From JANXQE01 sp035651635 (lineage in GTDB: Bacteria; Verrucomicrobiota; Verrucomicrobiia; Limisphaerales; UBA8199): DNA of 12,328 bases. Location: positions 1 through 12,328 of the forward strand of contig DASRFK010000088.1 of NCBI GenBank assembly GCA_035651635.1, in the 5' to 3' direction. Made by a program: the position numbers and the translations under genes. The notes under the pieces were generated by a model. The model was given only the letters and a program-made list of their open reading frames with translations. It searched no databases and was not told the origin of the DNA. This document shows, in pieces, positions 1-5,156 of the stretch (its first letter is position 1; each line of letters begins with the position of its first letter).

Positions 1-680
1 CTCAAACAATCCGGAATGCGTTGGTCAGTGCGCGGAGCCAACGCGATCATCGCTCTGCGCTGCTGCATCCTTTCCGGCCGCTTCGAAGATTTCTGGGCTT
101 CGCGCGCCCGATAAATCCCACTTTTATCTCGTCCACCCTCCCCAAAATTGGTGGCATAGCTCACTCGCAATTCCGCCAGGTTCTGCAGATTGGAAAGAGC
201 CACGTAGTCGGAACGTTCAGGGCTGGCCGCAACTAAACTCAGCGAGCGCAAACCTCTAAGGTTGCAGATTTCCTTAAAAACTCCTTCTTGTAGCGCCGGT
301 TGTGGCGCGACGCAAAGAATTCGCAGGCCGACGAGATTGGTCAGGTTATGAAGGCAGGCGATACCTTCCCGTGTCCACTCCCCAGTCTCTGGTTTGCCTC
401 GTCCTTGGATAGCCAATTCTCGCAGGGAACCGAGGGTGCTGGCGAGAAACAGTGCGCGATCGTTTGCGTTGGTGTTGCGCAAAGCCAACGAGACAACATC
501 GCCGCCCGTGTCCCGGCACAAATCTCCGGGGTTTTCTTCAACCTTCTGCAAGAGAGCAGAAAGCTCGGATTTCGTTGGCTTGATCTTGGTTGGCTGTGCA
601 AATGGTTTGTAGTCGTCGGCACAGACTAGAAAAAGTGCCACGATGGGAGCAGTGATCCAATTGTTTCGATGACAGCGCAT
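1..680 (-). CDS. Leucine-rich-repeat protein, secreted, C-terminus beyond window
   Basis: The frame is open from an ATG at 678-680 to the left edge, giving about 226 visible residues and no stop, so the protein is truncated only by the window. The N-terminus has a basic start and a hydrophobic core (ITAPIVALFLVCA), as in a Sec signal peptide; a lipobox cannot be excluded but V at -1 is atypical. From about residue 70, leucine-spaced units repeat: LGSLRELAIQG, LTNLVGLRIL, ICNLRGLRSLSL, LSNLQNLAEL. The spacing is roughly 23-25 residues, as in bacterial leucine-rich repeats, which usually bind proteins. After about residue 190 the sequence becomes basic and loses the pattern. The ATG lies 5 nt past a possible attC R' box (GTTACAA), so the gene starts its cassette. 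The binding partner is unknown. Other forward ORFs here are shadows. Confidence 0.7.
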   Translation of the reverse strand, partial: MRCHRNNWITAPIVALFLVCADDYKPFAQPTKIKPTKSELSALLQKVEENPGDLCRDTGGDVVSLALRNTNANDRALFLASTLGSLRELAIQGRGKPETGEWTREGIACLHNLTNLVGLRILCVAPQPALQEGVFKEICNLRGLRSLSLVAASPERSDYVALSNLQNLAELRVSYATNFGEGGRDKSGIYRAREAQKSSKRPERMQQRRAMIALAPRTDQRIPDCL

Positions 681-762
681 TGTAACTGGATGGACGCCAA
701 GGTCAGCGACGAGAGCCGGCCACCGATGGGTTTTGATTTGGCTCTAAGCGAGACGGTTGAAT
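680..762 (-). other. Possible attC site (weak)
   Basis: On the minus strand this reads ATTCAAC ... GTTACAA with a short inner AGAGCC/GGCTCT stem. It lies between two genes at the expected place and overlaps the last 20 codons of the upstream gene. An alternative R'' is TGCCAAC at 776-770. Arm pairing is poor compared with the other sites. Confidence 0.4.
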
Positions 763-1107
763 CCCGGGCGTTGGCACGGCGGGTTCGGTGTTTCTGAGTT
801 TTCGGAGGTAAATGATCGCCACCACCAAGCCAACCAAACCGCCAAGATAACTCGCGTTATGGATATAAGCGACACGAACGAAACTGGGTAAATCCAGGAT
901 TCCCGGCGTCAATGCGACGTTCTCCCATCCCGAATAGTCGGAACCATGCATGATACCGAGCACGTTGCCTACGATGGACGCCGCGAACGCGAATACGAGG
1001 ATGATCAGGAACCCGCCAGCAACGGGCTTGGCACCGAGCTGAAGAGGAAGCGCATGGTTCTCGAACGTGACGACAATCGGCGCGCAGCCTAAGGCTTCTT
1101 GACCCAT
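703..1107 (-). CDS. Small membrane protein, second gene of a two-gene cassette
   Basis: A protein of 134 aa that I do not recognise. It has two clear hydrophobic segments, about residues 31-52 (GGFLIILVFAFAASIVGNVL) and 88-106 (YLGGLVGLVVAIIYL). A polar loop lies between them and a proline-rich polar tail follows. I chose the ATG at 1107; the open frame extends further upstream, but that part lies antisense-free inside the preceding membrane gene and looks non-native (Arg/Cys-rich). The start overlaps the end of the upstream gene by 19 nt, so translation of the two is probably coupled and they may work as a pair in the inner membrane. The last 20 residues (IQPSRLEPNQNPSVAGSRR) lie over the presumed attC and are probably a read-through tail. 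Function unknown. Confidence 0.6.
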   Translation of the reverse strand: MGQEALGCAPIVVTFENHALPLQLGAKPVAGGFLIILVFAFAASIVGNVLGIMHGSDYSGWENVALTPGILDLPSFVRVAYIHNASYLGGLVGLVVAIIYLRKLRNTEPAVPTPGIQPSRLEPNQNPSVAGSRR

Positions 1108-1469
1108 AGCAAAATCGTAAACACCAGCATACCAGCCATGCCCATGTAGCCAAAGGTTATCAGCCCGTCCACAGCTGCAGCCGCGGACTTCACGCGGTCG
1201 TCCCCGGACTTTTCGAAGCACTTTCTGTTCGCGTTCGCTATGATCAAGACCGGCAGGAAAAATACTGCCGCGATTGGCAATGGGAAAAACAACACCCAGA
1301 ACTGTCGTGACACCAAGGGCAGGAATAGCGGGAGGGGACACAGCCACACGAGCCACCCTGCGATTGTGCTCTGCCTTTGCTCCAAAAAGACAGCCCGGTG
1401 GGAGTAGATTTTGCGCGTCGTGTCAACCGCCAGACAGAGTAGCAGAAAACCGGCAATGGCTTGAAGCAT
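1089..1469 (-). CDS. Four-TM membrane protein, first gene of a two-gene cassette
   Basis: A protein of 126 aa, unrecognised. Hydrophobic segments fall at about residues 1-15 (AIAGFLLLCLAV), 36-54 (GWLVWLCPLPLFLPLV), 57-79 (FWVLFFPLPIAAVFFLPVLI) and 100-123 (LITFGYMGMAGMLVFTILLW). A charged loop (residues 80-97) and a C-terminal WVKKP give positive-inside ends. The ATG at 1469 follows a possible attC R' box by about 20 nt. The stop sits 19 nt inside the next gene, so this is a rare cassette carrying two overlapping genes, both membrane proteins. No catalytic motif is visible. Confidence 0.62.
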   Translation of the reverse strand: MLQAIAGFLLLCLAVDTTRKIYSHRAVFLEQRQSTIAGWLVWLCPLPLFLPLVSRQFWVLFFPLPIAAVFFLPVLIIANANRKCFEKSGDDRVKSAAAAVDGLITFGYMGMAGMLVFTILLWVKKP

Positions 1470-1488
1470 ACTTTAGAGCTAGAGAGTT

Positions 1489-1661
1489 AACGAACAAGAC
1501 CACCGATGCGCGGCAGCACTAGTATCCGGGAGCGTAGACAGTTTTCTTTTCGGAGGACAACCCGATTTGACGTGCGGCAAGATCGAACTGTGATCGAACT
1601 GGAGACGCCCAGGCTTCCCACCGCAATCGGTGGCTCGGTGCTCACTCTCGGTCAGTTCGTG
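1489..1661 (-). other. Possible long attC site (weak)
   Basis: Minus-strand CACGAAC at 1661-1655 and GTTCGTT at 1495-1489 bound arms that share CGAAC, GACC and ACCGA in matching order. An inner perfect hairpin, CCACCG-CAAT-CGGTGG, lies near 1619-1634. At 173 bp it is longer than the other sites, and GTTAACT (1491-1485) is an alternative R' box. Confidence 0.35.
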
Positions 1662-1805
1662 CTGTCCACTAACGCGGACTTACGTCCTCTCCATTGAACC
1701 GCCTTAGGGCTTCGCCGATTAAACCCGTCGCCGGTGGCTGTCCGCTGTTCTGCGTAGGGTTGCCGCCCCGTTCAACCAGACACCCAGTGTAGGCATACTC
1801 TCGGC

Positions 1806-2021
1806 ATGCCGCCGCGCTTTGAAATCGACTGCTCCGAGGTTAGCTGGCAACAACAGCTGGAGTCATGTGTCCGCGTTGGCGGAGAGGCAGACCTCGTGCA
1901 TTTCGAGTTCGCGCTCCACGGCGAATTCTGCGCTGGCCTCGCCGAGCGATACCGGGTTGAGTTCCGCCCTTCGCGTCAGCCGGGAACGATGGAAGCCAGC
2001 GTCCGCAATCCCTGGAAATAA
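1806..2021 (+). CDS. Possible small protein on the opposite strand
   Basis: A 71-aa ORF, unrecognised and uncertain. The sequence is acidic and non-repetitive, beginning MPPRFEIDCSEVSW and followed by QLESCVRVGGEADLVHFEF. The composition looks more protein-like than most shadow ORFs, with alternating hydrophobic residues suggesting beta strands. It is the only plausible plus-strand gene in the window; inverted genes do occur in integron cassettes. No Shine-Dalgarno sequence is evident before the ATG. Overlapping ORFs in other frames (1819-2037 plus, 1840-2058 minus) are arginine- or serine-rich and less convincing. Confidence 0.3.
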   Translation: MPPRFEIDCSEVSWQQQLESCVRVGGEADLVHFEFALHGEFCAGLAERYRVEFRPSRQPGTMEASVRNPWK

Positions 2022-2103
2022 ATCCCCCGGTTGGTAGACTCAGCTGGCCTCGCTTCAAGGGAGCAACGCACTCGCGGCGCGGGCAACGATACGCTGTTGC
2101 GGA

Positions 2104-2310
2104 TTACCCTCCCTCAGTCATTCTGGGAACTCCTGTTGAAAGCGGTCTGGCCTGTGCCAGGCTGACTTTGCCGATCCACAGGAGAACCGTGGACCCGCAC
2201 GCCTCACACTTCTCGACAGAAAAGGTTTTATCTGACGTGTTTTTCACAAATTGAAAAGGCCCGGTGTGATCGTCGTGGTCTGCAGACTGCTTATCACAAT
2301 GGCTCGGCAT
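2104..2310 (-). CDS. Possible small CxxC protein
   Basis: A 68-aa ORF, unrecognised. It has one clear CEAC knuckle at residues 35-38 and a further Cys at 5, with a His/Asp-rich segment (HCDKQSADHDDH) between. This is suggestive of a metal-binding fold but short of a complete zinc ribbon. In frame upstream, a stop precedes the ATG by 11 codons, and that extension adds one more Cys (KPSCG). The C-terminal 15 residues look like non-native read-through. It has the same orientation as the array, but no good attC site flanks it on its 3' side, so it may be a remnant. Confidence 0.35.
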   Translation of the reverse strand: MPSHCDKQSADHDDHTGPFQFVKNTSDKTFSVEKCEACGSTVLLWIGKVSLAQARPLSTGVPRMTEGG

Positions 2311-2381
2311 GCCACACGAAGGTTTATCGACCCGCCACTTTCATTGCAATCAGGGCTTCTTCGGGGGCCGTTCGGCTCTAA

Positions 2382-2500
2382 AAAGAACCCCGACTACGTA
2401 TGTCAGTCCGCTCCACGCTTCTCAATTTGGGCGAGGTCGGGCCGTTCTGCCAAATCGCCGCCGTTCGTCCAGACAGGCTGAAAGACCCGTGGCGTTAAGT
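2382..2500 (-). other. Possible degenerate attC site
   Basis: Minus-strand ACTTAAC (2500-2494) and GTTCTTT (2388-2382) bound arms that pair partly around a shared TCAG core. A second R'-like box, GTTAGAC, sits just upstream at 2509-2503, as if two sites abut with no gene between them. The two boxes also form a small GGCGTTA/TAACGCC hairpin. Confidence 0.3.
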
Positions 2501-2607
2501 GTGTCTAACGCCGTGCAAGCAGGGGCTGGTGCGGCGGTCTAATAAAACCGTCCCGAAACCGGTTCGAAACGGGACCCATCGGCTGCGGCTCGCTCCTGGT
2601 GCGGACA

Positions 2608-2661
2608 GGCCAACAATCCCTCTCCGGCGTCTACTGGCGAGTGTCGTTGCTGCGGTTGGCC
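2608..2661 (-). other. Possible short attC site (degenerate)
   Basis: A perfect 7-bp inverted pair, GGCCAAC/GTTGGCC, is separated by 40 bp with only a weak inner CTC/GAG stem. It lies about 40 bp past the stop of the 62-aa TM gene, where that cassette's attC is expected. The CTCTCCGGCG segment resembles the L arm of the 4635-4706 site. Confidence 0.3.
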
Positions 2662-2701
2662 CGCGCCTCCGCTCCATGCAGGAGCCAGGGCTTCGGCGAT
2701 C

Positions 2702-2890
2702 TCATTGACGGAAATATAGTGACCTTACAACCACGACGACGAGGGCAATGCCGGCGAGCAGGAAGCCGATATAAAACAACCCAAATCCAACGGCCTTTTT
2801 CTTCTTCTCCCTTCTGAGCTTCGGGTTCAGCGCACAGGCGACGCCTTCCAAGGCCACAAAAACCAGCTGGAACATGCCGAACGGGTTCAT
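2702..2890 (-). CDS. Two-TM small membrane protein
   Basis: A protein of 62 aa, unrecognised. A first hydrophobic helix of about residues 5-20 (GMFQLVFVALEGVACAL) is followed by a highly basic turn (KLRREKKKK), then a long second helix of residues 36-56 (GFGLFYIGFLLAGIALVVVVV). The basic loop is probably cytoplasmic. The start is the ATG at 2890, 9 nt past the attC R' box; a TTG inside the R' box is the only upstream alternative. There is no Shine-Dalgarno sequence. The gene and the attC at 2894-2985 form the 5' part of a cassette whose own 3' attC is poorly preserved. Confidence 0.6.
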   Translation of the reverse strand: MNPFGMFQLVFVALEGVACALNPKLRREKKKKAVGFGLFYIGFLLAGIALVVVVVRSLYFRQ

Positions 2891-2893
2891 GAA

Positions 2894-2985
2894 GCCCAAC
2901 GAACAAATCAGACGCTCCGGGCACTTGGCTCTTGAAAAACAGAACGGCGAAAACCGGAGTCGCCTTCACGAAATAGGTGTTATGG
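2894..2985 (-). other. attC site, 92 bp
   Basis: Minus-strand R'' is CCATAAC (2985-2979) and R' is GTTGGGC (2900-2894). The TAA in R'' is the stop codon of the barstar gene. It shares GCGAAAACCG, AGTCGCCT and GCTCCGGGCAC with the site at 5170-5258, so the two are relatives. Confidence 0.8.
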
Positions 2986-3339
2986 ATTCTTCCCACTGGA
3001 AGCATTCTGCGCAAAGGACATTCGCAAGTCCTGATCGTCATGCTTGTATTCGTCAGATTTCGAGTCCAGGATTTCCTTCAGAATTGCAAAGCCCACGGGA
3101 TCACTGTTCCGAAAGGCCTCATATCCGCGAACGGTTATCGGACAAGGAAACTCGATTCGTTTTCCCGTCCCGTAAATACCGCCCTCATCCGGGCATCTCA
3201 AGCAATCTTCGAACGCATCCCAGTTTCCAACTCCCACAGGCGCACCATTTTCATGTGTGCCGAACTGCAGGATTTCACCGAACCGTTCCATTACGGCAAC
3301 GGAGTCACTCAAGCCAGATAGATCAATGAGGATATCCAT
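2980..3339 (-). CDS. Barstar-family ribonuclease inhibitor
   Basis: A protein of 119 aa. Barstar proteins bind and block barnase-type or other nuclease toxins. The diagnostic helix is present at residues 39-47, NWDAFEDCL. It lines up with NLDALWDCL of Bacillus barstar and keeps both key aspartates (D41 and D45, equivalent to D35 and D39) and the following Cys. Before it comes the expected first strand (DILIDLSGL) and helix (VMERFGEIL). After it come a strand (KRIEFPCPITV) and a last helix (PVGFAILKEIL). The ATG at 3339 is part of the R' box GTTATGG, and the TAA stop is part of the next R'' box, so the gene fills its 442-bp cassette with no leader. No barnase-like gene is nearby. It may be an orphan immunity protein or neutralise a foreign nuclease. 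The family call is from sequence; the role is inference. Confidence 0.75.
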   Translation of the reverse strand: MDILIDLSGLSDSVAVMERFGEILQFGTHENGAPVGVGNWDAFEDCLRCPDEGGIYGTGKRIEFPCPITVRGYEAFRNSDPVGFAILKEILDSKSDEYKHDDQDLRMSFAQNASSGKNP

Positions 3340-3428
3340 AACACTCGGCCTGAGCGGCGCGGGGCCGATGACGTTGAAATGCAAACAGAACGCGCCATCC
3401 CGCGTCCGCTCCAGGCCGCTTGTTAGCC
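3336..3428 (-). other. attC site, 93 bp
   Basis: Minus-strand R'' is GGCTAAC (3428-3422), which supplies the TAA stop of the zinc-ribbon gene, and R' is GTTATGG (3342-3336), which supplies the ATG of the barstar gene. The arms GCGGCCTGGAGCGGACGCGGG and their partner pair well. Confidence 0.88.
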
Positions 3429-3680
3429 GTTCGGTTTTTCAGTTTCATCGACTATCTCCCATGACAAATCCGCCGGGGTCAATTCGTCGTCAATCCGTCG
3501 CTCGTCACCACTAATATCATCAAACGCTCGAATGGTCGCGCGGCAGCGAAAGCACTGCGTCTGATATACAGCGCCGCCGGGATTTGCCGCCGTCCCGCTC
3601 CACACGCCAACAATCCCACCGAGATCAGATACCCATGCACCGCAGCCCGGGCACCGGCCTAATGTTGAAGGACTCGTCAT
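3423..3680 (-). CDS. Small zinc-ribbon protein
   Basis: A protein of 85 aa. Two Cys knuckles, CPGC at residues 10-13 and CFRC at 43-46, are spaced 29 residues apart, as in a zinc ribbon. They are followed by a beta-like segment (RATIRAF) and an acidic tail. Many such small proteins bind nucleic acid or other proteins; which applies here cannot be told. I used the ATG at 3680, which is 15 nt past the R' box. TTG (in the R' box) and GTG lie in frame upstream and would add at most five residues. The TAA stop is inside the next R'' box. Confidence 0.68.
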   Translation of the reverse strand: MTSPSTLGRCPGCGAWVSDLGGIVGVWSGTAANPGGAVYQTQCFRCRATIRAFDDISGDERRIDDELTPADLSWEIVDETEKPNG

Positions 3681-3689
3681 ACACACTCG

Positions 3690-3790
3690 CGGCAACGTCG
3701 CTGCTCACTGGCCGGGAGCAGCTGCCAGCGACCATCCCATTGAACAAACTGAACCGGCTGCTCCCGGTCCAGTGCAGCGCAAAGTTAGAA
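3690..3790 (-). other. attC site, 101 bp
   Basis: Minus-strand R'' is TTCTAAC (3790-3784) and R' is GTTGCCG (3696-3690). The arms pair almost perfectly around GGGAGCAGC/GCTGCTCCC with CACTGG/CCAGTG outside, making this one of the clearest sites. Confidence 0.9.
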
Positions 3791-3797
3791 GATTTCA

Positions 3798-4190
3798 TCA
3801 GTCAAGGGCGTTCATCAGAGAAAGGATCGCGCCCGCAAGCCAAACGAACCATCCGACGGTCCACGTTCCAATTCGGAAGGCAAAAGCGCCCCGGCTGAAT
3901 GGCAAGGGAATGAGTTGGCAGAGCGCGCCCAACACGAGAAAGGAGGCACAGACTGGTAAGCACCACCGAGCGGCCGTCCATGCGGCCCAATCGCCTGGTC
4001 TGGCGATTGGGCCGTCGAAGGGGCCCGTAACAACGGCTAGGATCGCTCTGAGGACCAGGGGGAGGTCGCGGATATGCTCCCAGCCCGTCAGGCAGCCAAA
4101 CAGCACAAGCGCCATAAATGCTGCCAATAAGCCACCGGCGACGAAGGCGTGGACACGAGTGAAGTTGTTTCCAAAGGGTGACATTTTCAT
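3798..4190 (-). CDS. Four-TM membrane protein
   Basis: A protein of 130 aa, unrecognised. Hydrophobic segments lie at about residues 14-35 (FVAGGLLAAFMALVLFGC), 43-57 (LVLRAILAVVTG), 76-97 (WCLPVCASFLVLGALCQLI) and 107-127 (TWTVGWFVWLAGAILSLM). Loops are short, so little soluble domain is available and the protein probably acts inside the membrane. The ATG at 4190 forms the end of the R' box GTTGATG; a second ATG two codons later (4184) is equally possible. The stop lies a few bases before the next attC. An overlapping ORF in another frame (3802-4233) is Arg/Pro-rich and runs through the attC, so I rejected it. Confidence 0.65.
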   Translation of the reverse strand: MKMSPFGNNFTRVHAFVAGGLLAAFMALVLFGCLTGWEHIRDLPLVLRAILAVVTGPFDGPIARPGDWAAWTAARWCLPVCASFLVLGALCQLIPLPFSRGAFAFRIGTWTVGWFVWLAGAILSLMNALD

Positions 4191-4280
4191 CAACGGAGAA
4201 ACTCACTCGCGCCGCGCGGCTGACGTTGAACATGGAACAGAGTGCTCATCGCGGCGTCGAGTGGAGTCATGTGGTTGGGC
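4188..4280 (-). other. attC site, 93 bp
   Basis: Minus-strand R'' is GCCCAAC (4280-4274) and R' is GTTGATG (4194-4188). The arms carry CACTCGACGCCGCG/CGCGGCGCGAGTG. The loop shares TTCAACGTCA with the site at 3336-3428, which suggests common descent. Confidence 0.88.
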
Positions 4281-4626
4281 CGAGTGTTCTTCGCACACGC
4301 AGCAGCGCAACGGCGGACAGGCTCAGCGTCAGCGCGGCGGCCAATAGCGCGAGGACGGTGATAACTTGTTGAAATTTGACGTTTGTAGCCGTGTCGATGC
4401 AGTCGGACCCGAGGTATAGTGACCACGTCCCACCCTTGCCCTGACAGGCCCCGTAGGTGTCGTTGCCAATGCGAATGGTCCAGTCATGCCTGTAAATTCC
4501 TTGCAGGGTTGCGTCCGCGATCGAAGCGGAACGATCGGAACCATGGCTACTGAGTAGCAAAACCCCCGTGGCGACGAGAACCGCTAGCACTAAGATCCCC
4601 AAAGCAGGCTGTGCGAGCTTATGCAT
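4267..4626 (-). CDS. Two-TM membrane protein with external loop
   Basis: A protein of 119 aa, unrecognised. An N-terminal hydrophobic segment at residues 8-26 (ALGILVLAVLVATGVLLL) acts as signal anchor. A polar loop of about 55 residues follows, probably periplasmic, with two cysteines (GACQGKG and SDCIDT) that could form a disulfide and aromatic-rich strands (YRHDWTIRIG). A second helix lies at 88-110 (VITVLALLAAALTLSLSAVALL), ending with a basic RVRR tail. The ATG at 4626 follows R' by 14 nt. A longer frame upstream reads through the attC and the end of the neighbouring gene, and is not native. The stop falls just inside the next attC. Confidence 0.65.
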   Translation of the reverse strand: MHKLAQPALGILVLAVLVATGVLLLSSHGSDRSASIADATLQGIYRHDWTIRIGNDTYGACQGKGGTWSLYLGSDCIDTATNVKFQQVITVLALLAAALTLSLSAVALLRVRRTLGPTT

Positions 4627-4634
4627 CTGTAGTC

Positions 4635-4706
4635 GCCCAACGCTGAACGCAGCCACGCCGGACCTGTGGCGCTCGACTGCGAACGAGACGCTCTCCGGCG
4701 TTGGCT
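4635..4706 (-). other. attC site, 72 bp
   Basis: Minus-strand R'' is AGCCAAC (4706-4700) and R' is GTTGGGC (4641-4635). The arms include GCCGGAGAGCGTCTCG and a CGGCGTGG...GCGTTCAGC partner. It is a compact site close to the size of classical attC. Confidence 0.85.
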
Positions 4707-4733
4707 GACACATCTGGTTGGCCGAGGGCTTCA

Positions 4734-5156
4734 TCACCAGAATTTCCACCATGGCTTGGCGCTTCCTGTCATGCATGCATCCGGCATCGATACTGCGTCC
4801 GGGTAGTTAATCTTTCCAGCCTGAGGATCGAAGACGGCAAGACCGTGCTTGCTGGCCAACTCCCGAACGAATGCATCTACATACTCCGCCTTGGACCAAA
4901 CGCACGGCATGATGACGTGGCCAGGTGAATGGTCGAGCGCGCAACTCCAAGGGCAATAGTCGTGGTCGTCAATCCGGTCGTCTGGAACGGTGTCAATCTC
5001 CGGGTGCTTCGCTGTCAACTCCAGATAGAATGCATCCACTGCCGGATGCGCTCGCGGGTGCTCCACAGTGCCCTCACAAAGCCCGACATACATCTTCCCG
5101 GCGTCTTCGTCGCTCAGGCGCTCGTGCGGATACCAAACTCCAAGATCGTAGCTCAT
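4734..5156 (-). CDS. Soluble MSYD-type protein of unknown function
   Basis: A protein of 140 aa. It opens with MSYDLGVWYP and contains SCALDHSPGHVIMPCVWSKA at about residues 71-90, then VDAFVRELASKHGLAVFDPQ. I recall this layout (MSYDL start, a proline- and tryptophan-containing middle strand, a helix, then HGL-V-DPQ) from small uncharacterised proteins in many bacteria, often near immunity-type genes. I cannot name the family with confidence. It is soluble, acidic and lacks a signal peptide. The stop of the upstream 366-aa frame overlaps this ATG as ATGA, although an attC lies between the two cassettes. A Trp-rich C-terminus (KPWWKFW) is unusual. Confidence 0.72.
   Translation of the reverse strand: MSYDLGVWYPHERLSDEDAGKMYVGLCEGTVEHPRAHPAVDAFYLELTAKHPEIDTVPDDRIDDHDYCPWSCALDHSPGHVIMPCVWSKAEYVDAFVRELASKHGLAVFDPQAGKINYPDAVSMPDACMTGSAKPWWKFW

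Larger units (their letters stand above)
1662..2690. other. Gene-poor stretch, probable decayed cassettes
   Basis: This is about 1 kb without a convincing gene. It holds a 71-aa plus-strand ORF (1806-2021), a 68-aa minus-strand ORF with a CxxC pair (2104-2310), attC-like fragments at 2382-2500 and 2608-2661, and several short inverted repeats. These include GCAAC/GTTGC around 2083-2101, GGCGTTA/TAACGCC at 2491-2512, and GTCCCG/CGGGAC at 2550-2576. The remaining small ORFs are arginine- or serine-rich shadows. I read it as the remains of one or more cassettes whose genes have decayed, or of non-coding cassettes. Confidence 0.5.

Noticed and set aside
21..236. Plus-strand 71-aa ORF at the left edge
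   Set aside because: Antisense to the open leucine-rich-repeat frame, which continues to the window border.
2550..2580. Possible tRNA T-arm (GGTTCGAAAC)
   Set aside because: No matching five-base stem around TTCGAAA, and no acceptor or anticodon arm at the right distance.
2631..3041. 136-aa minus-strand ORF
   Set aside because: Spans an entire attC and parts of two cassettes in a frame different from the TM gene and the barstar gene.
3802..4233. 143-aa minus-strand ORF
   Set aside because: Overlaps the four-TM gene in another frame, Arg/Pro-rich, and begins inside an attC.
3772..4347. 191-aa plus-strand ORF
   Set aside because: Antisense to two membrane genes and their attC; low-complexity basic composition.
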